DNA from: Sweltsa coloradensis | Lineage: Eukaryota > Arthropoda > Insecta > Plecoptera > Chloroperlidae | Direction: 5' to 3' | Assembly (NCBI GenBank): GCA_024449915.1 | Contig: JAMZAV010000316.1 | Coordinates: 310,001-374,000, forward strand | Length of the DNA: 64,000 bases | In this document: in pieces, positions 1 to 11,348 of the stretch | Position numbering within the stretch: the stretch's first letter is position 1 | Layout: every line of letters begins with the position of its first letter | The notes under the pieces: model-generated | What the model was told of the DNA's origin: nothing | The model's database searches: none | Seen by the model: only the letters and a program-made list of their open reading frames with translations | Translations under genes and position numbers: made by a program

Positions 1-30
1 TTATTATTATTATTATTATTTATTTATTTA
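1..30. repeat. TTA/TTTA simple repeat at the window edge
   Basis: TTA units followed by TTTA units. They adjoin the retroposon fragment at 31-250 and read as that element's 3' tail on the minus strand. Confidence 0.8.
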
Positions 31-250
31 TAAAAGTACCAAGGGGACCAACGGCTTAACGTCCCATCCGAAAGGACGGTGTAACCTTGACAGTCATATA
101 GGTTCCTCCACTAACCCGGACTGCCGAGCAGACGTCGAGAGAACGAAGCCGTTACACTAGCTCTCGAACCATCCATCTGCTCTAACCAGTGGTATACGTG
201 TGTTTCAAGGCAGAGCGGTCACCCACTCTACCCCTGACCATGCCCGAAGT
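31..250 (-). mobile_element. Retroposon fragment (family E), tail at the left edge
   Basis: On the minus strand the segment contains CCTTTCGGATGGGACGTTAA about 45 bp before an AATA/TAA tail. A second copy in the other orientation lies at 55085-55250 and shares GGGTTAGTGGAGGAA and CCTTTCGGATGGGA, plus a GGTACTTTT end. Two copies and a simple-repeat tail indicate a retroposed element. I cannot name the family. Confidence 0.5.
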
Positions 251-299
251 TTGCTTAACTTCGGTGTTCAAGTGAGAACCGGTTAAACTACCTCGGCTA

Positions 300-620
300 A
301 ACCGCTGACTATGTGTTAGGTACCTGGTAACATTCCCTTTCTTCCCCCTACCTATCATAGGTTAGATTGGCTCATTATGGCCTTACAGTTGACGCGCCCT
401 TATACCAACTAAACTTAAAACCCGTATTATTTATGCCAAAATAATTATCAAACTTAAATGAAATGTCTCGCTCACTCGTCTAACAACGAATTTGGCGCAC
501 CCAAAATGTTGAAGACCTGGATTCAATCCCCTGGTCGGAATAAAGATTTTGTAATTTCTGGATTGTATTAGAAATTATTAAACATGTTTTGAAATGCTTA
601 ATAACGCAGTAGCTGAAGTC
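300..620 (+). repeat. Degenerate copy of the palindrome plus tRNA-like SINE unit (family D)
   Basis: It matches the better copy at 23673-24100 over CAGTTGACGCGCCCTTATAC, CTCACTCGTCTAACAACGA and ATTCAATCCCCTGGTCGG. The part between the palindrome's right end and the tRNA-like B box is shortened here. The left inverted end is lost. Confidence 0.6.
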
Positions 621-654
621 TATCATCTGTGACAGTACTGAGGAGTACGATTGT

Positions 655-1269
655 TGGATGAGCGTAGCGAGCGAAGCGAGTGAAGCAAAGACTTCAATTT
701 CACTGACCCCCCAAAAAATTTAGCTCGGGTGTTTTTTTTTTTTTTTTTTTTTTTTTTGTATTTTTGTCTGTTTGTTCGCTCTCTACCGGGCAAACGGCAT
801 ATGCGATCTTGATGAAAATTTGACAGGACCTTCGAAATCTCTGAACTTATACGTTTTTGGGTACAATCGAAGAAATATTTCTCATGAATATCGTAGCCTA
901 CTTTTACGATTTTTTTCGATTTTTTGTGCGATATTTTCGTGACATTTGGGCCAATCACAATTATTGTGATCAACGGGTGGGGCTACAACGTTCATATTAT
1001 ACATGGTTAAGATTATGGTGATGTAGTACCTTTTAAAAGAAAACAATTGAAAAAGTTAGCCAGAATCCATAGAAATAAAGCTTATAATATAAGTTTTTTA
1101 CGGTAAATAATACCAATTGACAAGAAACAATAGAAACTTGACTTAACAATCACCTACAATGCGTAGGCAACAAAACAATTAGCACTTGCAAAAGGAAAGA
1201 TTATCCACGCAAACTAAAAACTTTAAAAAGCTCATCCATCAACGCGGCGGGACTTTAGCGTTTTCCTAG
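655..1269 (+). mobile_element. Helentron-like (HINE) element, copy 1, divergent and interrupted
   Basis: The 5' end is TTGGATGAGCGTAGCGAGCG, followed by a poly-T tract (729-757). The 3' end is GGGACTTTAGCGTTTTCCTAG at 1249-1269. Between about 970 and 1175 the element is interrupted by repeat B (GGGTGGGGCTACAACG onward), which is also found at 10.6 and 40.0 kb. Confidence 0.75.
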
Positions 1270-1810
1270 TACGAAATACATGAAAAGATTCCCAGAGTTG
1301 GGGAGTAACTTAACGAAAGTAACGCGTTTGTGGTAACGCGTTATATTTTTAGTAACTTTTAGGGTAACGCGTAGGCCTAACTTTTACAAAATCGGCAACT
1401 TTTTAAAGTAACTGAGAGTTATTTTCGGTAACTTTCAATAAACGTTAAGTTGAAAGTTACTTTTGTTTTGCAACCTGTACTTCGTCGAAATAAACCTCGC
1501 ATCCATCAGGATTAGGGCTCCCATAATACAAAAACCTAAAAACGGGACAACTATTTTAGGGGACCAGCACGGGGGGTTTGGGGGGCTCTCCCCAACTACA
1601 GCGCCGCAGGCGAAAAATTTGAAAATATGTTTTTTAGAGTGTGTTTGGTGCGTTCTAGAAAAAATAAGTGGTCTGAATGCAATGCAACGGTGGCGGTGAG
1701 AGGTTGGTCCGTTTTACCACTTAATATTTTGAATGTGAGTTATACAGAAATGCACCTAACTCTATTTTTAAAAAAAAATGTGGGTTGGTCCACTTTGCTT
1801 CTACGCCCCT
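1270..1810. repeat. hAT-like element end with repeated GTAACGCG
   Basis: AGAGTTGGGGAGTAAC at about 1295 resembles a widespread hAT terminus. It is followed by several GTAACGCG or AGTTACTTT words on both strands up to 1465. No matching right end or transposase frame is visible; the rest to 1810 has no recognisable gene. Confidence 0.4.
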
Positions 1811-1837
1811 CAACTGTTCTCACTGAAAATCAGTTTA

Positions 1838-1870
1838 TTTATTTATTTATTTAGTTAGTTAGTTATTTAG

Positions 1871-1909
<39 letters not shown>

Positions 1910-1912
1910 TTA
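1838..1912. repeat. ATTT microsatellite with a retroposon 3' end in front
   Basis: About 70 bp of TTTA/TTAG units, preceded by CTCACTGAAAATCAGT. The same pre-tail sequence, in fuller hairpin form, occurs at 28561-28625, 41358-41425 and near 53330, so this is the tail of that retroposon (family H). Confidence 0.6.
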
Positions 1913-2050
1913 ACATGTCATCATGTATTTTATAAGCTTTCTTTAAAAACTATGCATATAAGTACTTAATAGACCTGTATCTACATCATCTAAGAGAGAC
2001 GTTGTTCCTATCTCTTGATGATGAAGATTGGTGTGCTGTCATGACATATA
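1911..2050 (+). repeat. Dispersed repeat family L, copy 1
   Basis: Shares CATGTCATC, GTATTTTATAAGC and TATGCAT blocks, then ATCATCTAAGAGAGAC and GAAGATTGGTGTG, with 20225-20390 in the same order. Confidence 0.55.
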
Positions 2051-3049
2051 AAACTAAGTAAACAAATTAATTATATGAAATAACTGAAAAAATAATTTCG
2101 ATAGCTTTGCTTTCGTTCATCAATAAGTGTCTCGCGCGTAATGAAACCTTTAGGAATGTCCAGTAGCTGTGTTTTACAAGACTCATCCCTTGCATTCACA
2201 TTAACTAGTGAAAACACCTTGACAATATTTCAATGAGTCTTGACGGTGGCTGGAGTAGAACCTGAGGCCTCGTGATAATGATAATGACAATGATTGAAGA
2301 ATTGATTGTTCATAAAAAGAAGTTAAAAATAACCTCCCTATAACCGGAATGGAACTGAGGACCTTCTATATTGGAAGCAGAGACTCTAGTCTCGAACCAC
2401 AGGACCAACGAGCCACACATTAATATTATATTCTTTGTTATATTCTTTGTATATTCTTTAAGTCACATATTCTTTCTAATCTATGTGGTATCTAAAAGTG
2501 AATCTCAGTTTAGTTACTTTGAACCGGTCTCATCCTGGTTGGTAACAACACCGCCTGGCTTTGAACAACACGCGGTGACCTCACAGTGTTATCACTCTCG
2601 TGTCAGAGTTCACGGGCGACACTGATAACTGACCTAGAAACAGGCCAATAACATTGAAATCAAGTTTCACAATTTAATTATATTTGAATTATTTATTACC
2701 AAATGTGTTGCTTTGTTGCCCAACAATTTAGAAAAATGTATATTATTGTCCAAAGCTGCTGATGACTGTTGCTAATTATTTAAGTGCTATGTTGACACGA
2801 AAATGCTTAATTATTGCTTTATATTAAAATGCAAATAAGAGTTCCGAATAAAATTATATTGTGGCTACGGCTGTGGGCATATTTACAGATTTACAGGAAA
2901 CATTTTGTATATTGTGATAAATAAATTCAAGTGTGGGAATAGTGGGCACAAATAAATTTCAAAATTTCCAAATATATTGTTTTAATTGTAGATTGTGCAG
3001 TGAATAATACACAAGTTAACAGTAAACCTCGGGACTGTTGGTCGTTGCC
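2051..3049. other. Intergenic stretch with one tRNA-like SINE head
   Basis: At 2338-2420, minus strand, a tRNA-like sequence runs from GGCTCGTTGGTCCTGTGGTT to GGTCCTCAGTTCCATTCCGG (A and B box positions). It resembles the copy at 52600-52670. The rest is AT-rich and presumably includes the 3' untranslated region of the Ig-domain gene. Confidence 0.45.
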
Positions 3050-3789
3050 TTAGCCTTGCTGACTCTGAGGGCTCTGCGAGTGTTGGAGACTCTTAGTGCG
3101 TCGCTCCCTCTCAAACTGGAGCTCTTCCCCGGCGTTCTGAGCCCAGGCCTCCTCAGCCCTAGCATGGGACCGGGCAGCGTCCACCTTCAGCTGTGTTAAT
3201 ATCTGACCAGCATGTAACGACCTTGATCTAGCCGCTTTCTCAGACTTGGCGGCCTCAGTTTCAATCTTTTCCGCCTCTAGTTTCATCCTAGCAGCCTCAG
3301 TTGCAATCTTCTCCGCCTCTAGCTTCATCTTAGCAGCTGCTATCTCCAGCTCTGCTACCTCAGACTTCGTGGCTTTCTCAACCTTGGCCGTCTCTTCCTC
3401 TAGCTCTCTGCGCTGGACTTAGCAGCCTCTAGCTTCGTCTTGGCCGTCTCTTCCTCTAGCACTGACGCTCTGGCGCTGGACTTAGCAGCCTCTAGCTTCG
3501 TCTTGGCCGTCTCTTCCTCTATCTCCGCTGTTCTGGCCGCAGCCTCGGCCTCTCTGATACGATACTCGTGCACCTCGTCCTTGGGACAAGAGGTGTTACC
3601 ATGTTGTGAAGGTCGCACCCTGTACTCCCGGCAGAGAAGGTCCAGGTAGTTTGTAGCGAGACAGTTCGGGCCTGGGGCGGTGCTGGCAGTGGTACTGGTT
3701 GTGGTACTGGTTGTTGTGCTGGGGGTGGTTATAGAGACGGTGCTGGCAGTGGTACTAGGTGGTTGTGGTCGTGGTCGTGGTGGTTGGCA
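3050..3789 (-). CDS. Last exon: Thr-rich stalk and coiled-coil tail, with two frameshifts
   Basis: The acceptor is TTTTAG at 3790-3795. The exon first encodes a Thr/Ser/Pro-rich stretch, then a Cys-containing linker (NCLATNYLDLLCREYR), then tandem KTKLEAAKSSA, MKLEAEKIATEAAR and MKLEAEKIETEAAK repeats predicted to form a coiled coil, and stops at 3050. Entered in phase 1 from the previous exon, the frame hits TAG after nine Thr codons because of one extra base near 3757. The next 350 bp read well in a second frame. Near 3411 one repeat copy is 7 nt shorter than its neighbour, and this returns the sequence to the entry frame. The net change is minus 6. Both frames look protein-coding, so these are either assembly errors in repeats or real lesions. 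A possible AATAAA lies about 350 bp downstream (2692-2697, complement). Confidence 0.7.
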
Positions 3790-4239
3790 CTAAAAATAAA
3801 ATTTAAATCAGTTCATTATTTAAATTGTTTCAACACTTATTCTTTGTATGGAGGATTTCCTATAGTACTTTGAAACTTGATATTGTTTTTTTTCGATCTC
3901 TGACATTTAATTGACTGTGTAGAAAATATTTTCTTCAGTGCAACCTTTGTTCCTCCGAGTCTGTCATAGCCTAAGTCAGGCCTTCGTAATGTATATTTAA
4001 TGAATAATGTACCTGTAACTTCCAACGTATGTGTACAGAGTGTGATCTTTATTAGCATCATAACATATACCCCACACGATGCAATACACCAGGTGACGTT
4101 TACACAATGCAGTCATGCACAACTTGAGATCTATCGGAACTTTGGGTGCTCGGCTCGAGCACATAATGTTGTTTGGATGTATGTTAGAAAAAAGTTAAAA
4201 TTAATAGTCTGACCAAAATTAGGTATTGAAATAACTCAC

Positions 4240-4554
4240 CAGTAAATGCGATAGAACTCCGTTCCTCCAGTGGCTGGGCCAAGGTGACGTGGGAGACCAC
4301 GCACTTCAAGTCCTTTCCGTAGTGTTGGGGCTGCAGCTGTAGTGTGAGGGTCTGCTTGATAGCCCCCGTCGTCCAGGGCCACCTCCACTCGTCCTGAGCC
4401 GTGGCTTGACTGTCGTCATTAACGTCCTCGCGGATGACAGCGTCGCCCAGGACCCAGGACATGTTGGCGACAGGGCGACTCTCCTGCACCTCACAGGTGG
4501 CCGTGACGTTGTCTCCCGTGTAGACCAGGCTCAGAGTTGGTGCAGTGGGGGGAC
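4240..4554 (-). CDS. Immunoglobulin-like exon, third Ig domain
   Basis: The acceptor CTTCAG ends at 4555 and the donor GTGAGTTAT lies at 4239-4231. The exon is 315 bp and phase 1 at both ends. The translation starts PPTAPTLSLVYTGDNVTATC, continues with a tryptophan 12 residues on (ANMSWVLGD), and closes with QTLTLQLQPQHYGKDLKC. This is the usual Ig layout of B-strand Cys, C-strand Trp and F-strand Cys preceded by a Leu-rich E strand. The PP-x-P start and Cys spacing are closest in feel to C2-type domains of nectin, CD80 or beat-like proteins, but that is an impression. There is one N-x-S/T site next to each of the first Cys and the Trp. It joins in phase to the Ig exon 2.6 kb upstream. Confidence 0.8.
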
Positions 4555-4842
4555 CTGAAGCAACACATGGCATGACTGAGAGAAAACACTGAGGCTACAT
4601 GTGACTCTCCTGCACCTCACAGGTAGCTGGGATTCGGTCGGGCTAGCGAGCAGTTAGGGGAAATCAAAGACATGGCCCACGATTAAACTAGAAAAGTCAA
4701 AGCAAACACACAAGGTACTACTTAGGTTTAAATAGAGATAGTTACAAGCTGAGGGCGGTGTCTTCCTGCAGATGTCCCATGGTCACCAACGAGTTCAATA
4801 TTTTGCCGCTAGGGAGGAGGGGTACAAACATGTAGTCTACGA

Positions 4843-5362
4843 TAGAGGTCTGCACGGGTCCGGGCTTAGCTCGCGAGCTGGGCTCAGGCCTTGTTATGTT
4901 TTTAAGACGGACCCGGGCCTGCTTTTTACTGAATAAGGTGGGCTTTTATTGGGCTTTTCAGTGTCAAATAAAAGCGGTATTTGTGATCAAAACCTTTTGT
5001 TTCTAGTAATAGTACAGGCCTAAACTTCCTGTCACAATATTTTAATAATTTTTCCACCAAGATATGTGAGTGTGATAAAACTGATAAATAAATGATACCG
5101 TGAAATCGTCATGTGTGACGTCTTGGCATACAGTCTTTATAAACGGATGGACGATGGGGGATGGGGCGGCTTTGATTGCTGATTGCATGGTAACTGTAAT
5201 TTTTTAATTAAACAGTGTCAATTTACTTCTTTTTCTTGTCACTTGCCACTGAACTGCGGCTTGCCGCTCGACGATGAAAAGAAAATTTAAGCCTGGGCTG
5301 TGCCTGAAATACCCGGCCTGGGCCGGGCCTGGCTCCTCGAAATGGGCCCGTGCAGACCCCTA
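4843..5362. mobile_element. hAT-type non-autonomous element with 8-bp target duplication
   Basis: The termini are TAGAGGTCTGCACGGG on the left and CCCGTGCAGACCCCTA on the right, an imperfect inverted repeat of 16 bp. The flanking 8-mers are GTCTACGA (4835-4842) and GTGTACGA (5363-5370), which match at seven of eight positions. A TAGNGGTCTGCA terminus with an 8-bp duplication is typical of hAT elements. The 520-bp interior is AT-rich and has no transposase frame. It sits in the intron between the second and third Ig exons. Confidence 0.75.
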
Positions 5363-6305
5363 GTGTACGATCTGTCAACGTATGCTATTTCAGTGCTCAA
5401 CATGTTATTGTTTATGTGCTTAGCATTGCTATAAATTTGCTAATTTATTATATATTATATATAATTATTGACTCAGGCTGGTGTGGGAGGTGTGAAAGTA
5501 GCTACTTCATCCTGTGTTCTAAGGTACAATGTCGCAATATGCAGAGGATATAATTATCAAGGACCAATTTATTTAAATGAGAAGCTCGTTTAATCACGTT
5601 TTAGATGGTATATTCGTCAAAACGAAGGCTGATCGTGATTGATGATTATTTTGTTCTGAATGCTAAACCAACATCTTACAATTGACAGCTTTACTATTAA
5701 ATAAGCAAACACTTGAGCTTTCATGATGACAGAACCAACAATATAGGTTCGTTATCGTATAAAATGTAGAGTTTTTGTAGTTTTTAGCGCAAAACGGTTT
5801 ATAACATCGTGGTAGGACGAACGATTCCGTCCTAATAGGAGCATAGCAGGTGGTAAATAACGTCAAATGTACAAACCTTGAGGGGGGAAAACGCAATTTT
5901 GTGCCTAAAAGTGAGCCAAAACGTTTTTTCCACGATTTTTTCCTAACCAATCTACACTCTTCGCGCCTGATGACGTAGGGTAAAAAGATTCTCAATTGGA
6001 ATATTGTTAAATCAGGCAAAAACCGGATTTTATCATGCCAAAATATGCAGAGATCGGTTGACACCGGCGTGTTTAGGCGGTCAATCCCGTACCGAAAAAC
6101 ACCTCGGACGGGGTGTTTGACACGAACGGTTAAAAATAAGGTAAAACTGGCACCAGTTTGAAACAGTTTTTACCAGTTTCGAAGAAGTATTTTTTTCACG
6201 ATTCAACTTGTTCGTTCAAGACTCGGTCGGTGCAATAACGATTGACAAATTTATATCGCTTTACCCGCACTAACTTGGCTCGGCCTGATCATCTTGCAAT
6301 ACGTA
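5363..6305. repeat. Intronic DNA; repeat family I copy at 5830-6180
   Basis: CACCTCGGACGGGGTGTTTG and GTGAGCCAAAACG blocks recur at 8490-8930 with similar spacing. Nothing coding is visible. Confidence 0.5.
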
Positions 6306-6918
6306 ATGTGGGGTGAATAGGAATAGGTTTCGTAAGTTAACTTCTTGTTATTTCAACATGAATCATAGTTAACCAATGAGATATTTTTTAAATTATGGCT
6401 TTGTGGTTCCTTTAAATAATATAACCAACCATTAACAGAGTATATGAATATTAATATTTTATTTTTATTTTTATATTGTGCGTTCCTATTCACCTCCATG
6501 TGGGGTCAATAGGAACAGGGATATAAATATGCCTGAAAATGCATATAGATGTGCTAGCTGTTCCTATTATCCCTAGCCTGGGGTCAAAAGGAACACAAAT
6601 TACATTTAAAAAATATATATATATATGTTGATAATGGAGTCCTACGTTTATAAGATAATATGTAACTCTTACCAGATAAAGAGAAATGACAAAGTTTATC
6701 AGCTGTGCCAATGCTTATCATAACATTGAGGCTGATTTTCTATTATGAAGGCTATGGTTGTCATGTTTAGTCTATTTTGAGAAGGCTACTGCAAAATGTA
6801 GTGTACCAACTACTGAAAACCTAATGTGAGCCGTTTAAAAAAAGCAGCATTTACGAATTTAGTATTATTCAGAGGAAGTTTTGTTCCTATTCACCCCATA
6901 GTTCCTATTCACCCCATA
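6306..6918. mobile_element. Inverted-repeat DNA element with GGGGTGAATAGGAAC ends
   Basis: The left end is TGTGGGGTGAATAGGAAT and the right end GTTCCTATTCACCCCATA. The same word occurs inside at about 6482-6515 (both orientations), 6558-6595 and 6881-6910. About 610 bp, no coding frame. It has the look of a non-autonomous transposon with repeated terminal words, possibly TA-flanked. Confidence 0.6.
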
Positions 6919-7184
6919 TTACCGGTACCAGTTTAAATGAGTTTTGTAATAGTCTTCGACCCACAAAATAAGTAACAGGTTTTTATAATAATAAAGCTAA
7001 CAGGATTCTGCTCCCGGTGACAAAGCCTGAAAAACGGAATTACATTAAATATTACAATAAATTGACTTTCCTAGCAAATATTCAATAAGAAATAAAATAA
7101 AAACAATGGACCAATATAAAAAGAATAATAATGTTGGACCAAATAAATCTGGATGACCCTAATAAGTAATACACCTTGACTCAC

Positions 7185-7511
7185 TTGCCACGACGAGTGC
7201 AGTGAATCTGTTGTCATTTTTCCCTGTGGAAGACCGAATATAAGCCCCGACCGGTCCATTGTCCTCCTCGCTGATGTTGGTAAGATGGAGGCCACACTCT
7301 CCGCTCTCTTGTCCGGCCCCGAGGTAGAGGTGACGGCCGGTGCTGTGGGCAGACCCGGCTCCCTGACGGAAGTCGAGCCAAGCAGACACGCTCGGCAGGA
7401 ACTGGCAGTGACTCAGCGGCTCCCCCGCCTTCAACATAATCCTCGCCTCTCCGCCCGGGAGAACGACCGTCTCTCTCGGAGTCCTGTTGTGGGGGAGGGG
7501 AGCAAAGCCGG
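7185..7511 (-). CDS. Immunoglobulin-like exon, second Ig domain (divergent)
   Basis: The acceptor GTTACAG ends at 7512 and the donor GTGAGTCA lies at 7184-7177. The 327-bp exon is phase 1-1. The translation contains VVLPGGEARIMLKAGEP, then HCQFLP, then SGECGLHLTNISEEDNG. The GECGL-x-L-x-N-x-x-EEDNG block matches the E-F region of V-type Ig domains seen in arthropod and other invertebrate cell-surface proteins, where a Cys often follows the DNG. Here the residues after DNG are PVGAYI, with no Cys, so the disulfide must be between the two visible Cys or absent. Two N-glycosylation sequons are present (NRT, NIS). It is less certain than its neighbours as a domain, but secure as an exon because of phase and splice sites. 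Confidence 0.72.
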
Positions 7512-7870
7512 CTGTAACGAGAGAGAAACACATTCCGTGTTGTTATCAATCAGACTAGACTGGGTTAGTGTTCAACTTGCCAACCATATGTCGGACCACC
7601 AGGAAACCTTCTCGATTATATCAAAATGAGAGAGGGCCGGAGTTCGAACACTTGTTGCTTGGCTCACTTTGTGGATCAACAACAACAAAAAGTACCGAGC
7701 TGAGTGGTGGCGGCGGGAGGGGGGGGGGTGCACCTGCAGCATGTTATGTGTGGGGTATCTCGCCAAATAGGCCTACCGAGTTAGTACGGGCGAGGCGATA
7801 CTCGGAAAACATCTACTACACCGAGAGATAATCGGAAAATCTAGTTGAAACGCGGAAAAACCTTTCTTTA

Positions 7871-8430
7871 AAGGGGTATTTTAACCGCTAAACACAAAAA
7901 ATATATTTCATTCAGGCTAACTAGTAATGAATTTAGCAACTAACAGAAAAATTATTGGGGCCACCATGACCTCCCAAAAAATTGTCAAACATGACATTTT
8001 TCGAGCTAGGTCCCATCGGCAAAAATATCCTATAAGAAATAACATGGGGACGATCTTTATGCCCCGTGACCTTGGAGGATTTTGATCCAAAAAAATATTG
8101 GCCATTATTGACGTACTCTAAAGCCTTTTCTGTAAATTCTCTATATTTTGTTTTGTAATTTGGGCAAGTAGTTCAGTCAAAATATGCTGATTACTAAGAT
8201 GGGGTGTGATTTTGGAATGCACAGTTTCAAGACACGATATTTTAAAGAGGCATTTTAGATTGGTACTATGCTCTAGTATCTATGTGGACCAAAAAAGAAG
8301 CAGGTTAAAGCCGATTTTAGAAATTTCCCAAAACACCAATTTTTGCAAATTTCTGGATCAAAAAATTCAAAAATTCGTGTTAAATCACAGTTACAAGATA
8401 TAATTTTTTAAACTGTCATTTTAGTGTAGT
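7871..8430 (+). repeat. Dispersed repeat family J, copy 1
   Basis: Shares AAAAAATATATTTCATT, AAGAAATAACA-GGGGACGA and TGAGCCCCGTGACCTT-like blocks in the same order with 13674-14240. The family is non-coding as seen here, about 560 bp. Confidence 0.6.
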
Positions 8431-8489
8431 ATTGTGCTATAGATCACGTGGTAAAAAATAATTTTTTGGGTTTTTAGCCCCTTTAACTA

Positions 8490-8930
8490 GTTCAAACTGG
8501 TTCGAACTGTCTTCATCAAATTCTCAGCCGTTCGTGTCACACACCTCGTCCGAGGTGTTTTTAGATATGGGATTGACCATCTGAACACACTTGTGTAGAC
8601 CGTTTTACGCCAAGATATTAGCCCTAGATTTCACATGGATGAACCGGTTTTAGCCTAATTTGAGCCTAAATGTGAGCCAGAACGATTTTGTATTGTTTTA
8701 GTTTTTAAAATCATCTTCTCTCATCTGGACCGATGATGTGGCCAAAAAAGTGTTTCAATCTGACCATTATTGGTGTAGCCGGTCAAAAACCAGTTTAAAT
8801 ATGTCAAATCTAGGATTCTTGTCCTAGCCTCAAACGGTTGACACCACCATGTTTAGACGGTCGATCCTGTATCAAAAAACCTCGGACGGAGTGTGTGACA
8901 CAAACGTTTAAAAACAACGTAAAACCTGTC
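8490..8930. repeat. Repeat family I, inverted-repeat copy
   Basis: CACACCTCGTCCGAGGTGTT near 8543 and CCTCGGACGGAGTGTGTGAC near 8880 form an inverted pair, with GGGATTGACC and GGTCGATCCTGTAT inside them. It therefore looks like a foldback element related to 5830-6180. Confidence 0.5.
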
Positions 8931-8945
8931 CGAGGTAAACCATAA

Positions 8946-9316
8946 CACACATAACAAAAACTTGTAGAAATACAGCCAAACCTTACACACTCAAAAGGAA
9001 TGAGATCTAAAAAAAGGGCCAAGCTCATCTACCCTTCCACATAAACGTACAGTGTCCCATAACAGCATCCTCGAAAAGTGGCAAAATAGAATTTGCGATT
9101 ATTAATTTAACGTAATAGTTTATCCAAGTTCTTTTTTTCTAATTAATTTAAACGTAATAACATGCAAATTCTATTTTGCCAAGCTTTTCGAGGATGCTGT
9201 TATGGGACACTGTACGTTTATGTGGAAGGGTAGATGAGCTTGGCCCTTTTTTTAGATCTCATTCCTTTTGAGTGTGTAAGGTTTGGCTGTATTTCTACAA
9301 GTTTTTGTTATGTGTG
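8946..9316. mobile_element. Foldback MITE, family A, copy 1
   Basis: The arms of about 140 bp are nearly perfect inverted copies: CACACATAACAAAAACTTGT on the left and ACAAGTTTTTGTTATGTGTG on the right, with CATCTACCCTTCCACATAAA inside. The loop is AT-rich. Another full copy is at 41103-41668 and a half copy at 36911-37076. Confidence 0.8.
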
Positions 9317-10499
9317 TGATCTCATTACATTTTCAAGTTCCATTACAAAATTATTTGCTAAAATATAATATTTTTATCAAAGTTGATTTAAATTCTATGG
9401 TATTAGCAGTAACAATATAGGATGTAAAATATCTAGACCCGGATTCATGTACATCCTGGGTATAGGTGGTATAACCATGGTATAACGACGGTATAAGGAC
9501 TGGACCCCAATTCTTGAGTTCGTGGGAGATGAGTTGAAAACGCAATTTGAAAACGAAGTCGTTTTCGTTTTCGAAGGAATTGGTATTCTTGAACGGTATC
9601 GTGGAAAACGTCATGGGTTGTGTGTTGAAAGCATTGATATTAAACCCCTATAGTAGGCTAGATTAGCAGTCTCCTATACCTCCGCACAGGCGCGAGCGTA
9701 GCAAATTGAAGACTCAACCGGCCCATTTCAAGATGGCGATTTGGTGTTTTAATTTATGCTTTTTTAATGCAATAAAGTATTTTACTGGATTGTTTGATAT
9801 GGTTTTAGCTTGTGCAGCATGGTATTAAACAAAAGAAACAATACGAAGTGATTGCATAAGGGAATTTAGTAATCATTTATGCTTACCTGTCAACCTGGCG
9901 GCAATCTTGAGAACTATTTGGCCACAAATCGCTCCCATTTGATTAACATGTAAACTGTCATTTTAAGATGGCTTCTAATTGTACCGGAAGTGGACCACCG
10001 ACTGCTGGTCTAGCCAATTATATAGGATGTCTATGGTTGAAAGAGTATCACGAAATCCAAACACTTTAAAAAGATTTGCGTATAGCAAAGAGCTCGAAAA
10101 AGTTCTATATTTATTCTAGATGGCAGTGCCTTCATAAACGCGGGCCAATCGAAAGACAAGTTGTATGAAATGATTTGATTGTTGCAATTATGTAAACAAA
10201 CAGATGAGCAAGTTCATATCAGAACAATGTTGTGCTGGCATAGGGTTGGCTAGGCTTGTCAAACATGTAATGTAAGTATGAATTTTACTAGTCCTATAGC
10301 CAAATGGAACTTTAGACCTACACTTTTGCATTATAAATAATTTTCCACATCTGGGCCTAGGCCAGGGACGGTTTCTGATTTGTTTTATGAGAGTATAATG
10401 ACACCTTTTCTCGTTCCACACAAAGAAGAAAAATTTTAAATGTCCGCTATTTGTTTACGTATCGCACTTTCCCGCCTAACTCTGCTTATACCGTCAACA
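9317..10499. other. Intronic DNA, no feature recognised
   Basis: AT-rich, with no splice-supported exon on either strand that I could find. It is part of the intron between the first and second Ig exons. Confidence 0.5.
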
Positions 10500-10995
10500 A
10501 GTGTCAAGTAACTATGGTTACTTGTTGATTGTATGCCAAGTGTTTAAGGCTTATTTTAAAACCTTTATTTGGAAGCCTTCCAACAAACTTTTTCAACTTT
10601 TTTTTTCAAAAGAGACTATATTTCTATAACCTTAATGTCCATGTAAAATATGAACATTGTAGTCCCACCCGTCTGGTCAGAATCGCGGGCCGACGTATTA
10701 GATGTTAGCAGTAGCAGTAGTAGCAGTAGTAGCAGTAGCTAACATCCTTAAAGTGATTTTGAGCATGTTTCAAGCCATTTTTTCACCAAGAAGGAATAAT
10801 CGTACCCCAATAAAATTTGGCATGTGTTGTCAGGTACCTAAATCCCCTCGATTGTGATAGTTTTCAAGTTCACATCACGTTACATGACGGCTGGGTAACA
10901 CCTCGAAATCACCTTAACTCTGCTTGGTGTATAAGGTGCTTGAGTGTGTAGCGCACCGCGGCTTGGCTGCGGCGCCCTAACGGGCACCTAGATTT
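10500..10995 (+). repeat. Dispersed repeat family B, copy 1
   Basis: Contains GAGCATGTTTCAAGCCATTT, CACCTCGAAATCACCTTAAC and GTGTGTAGCGCACCGCGGCT. These recur inverted at 39675-40024 plus 40796-40960 (split by a HINE) and in part at 970-1175. An AGCAGT trinucleotide run is inside (10706-10740). Confidence 0.7.
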
Positions 10996-11348
10996 TACCA
11001 GTTTCAAATAAGTTACTTTTTACGTTTTAACTTGTCTGTTCGAGACCCTGTCTGAAAGATATATATTCGAATTATTTTGCAACTCCCGCACTAACTCTGG
11101 ACACGGGAGATGCTGCACATGGAGCCCTGGCTCTGCCACACAAGACCCTCGACCCACAACATAAACTAAACCAGTTTGAGAAACCTCATTTACCATGTGT
11201 TCTACTTGAAAAACCCGATACTCTGTATCTACTGTGACGTGTTCGAGGTTTCTTTTATTATTCCGTCCTAGGTTGTGAGGGTTGGTGGACGTGTCTCACA
11301 TCCCGTGTTGTGACAGATACTGAACTGTGTAAAGACTGTTCAACTCAC

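Noticed and set aside
7285..7629. Plus-strand frame of 114 codons
   Set aside because: It is the shadow of the second Ig exon on the other strand, which has matching splice phases.
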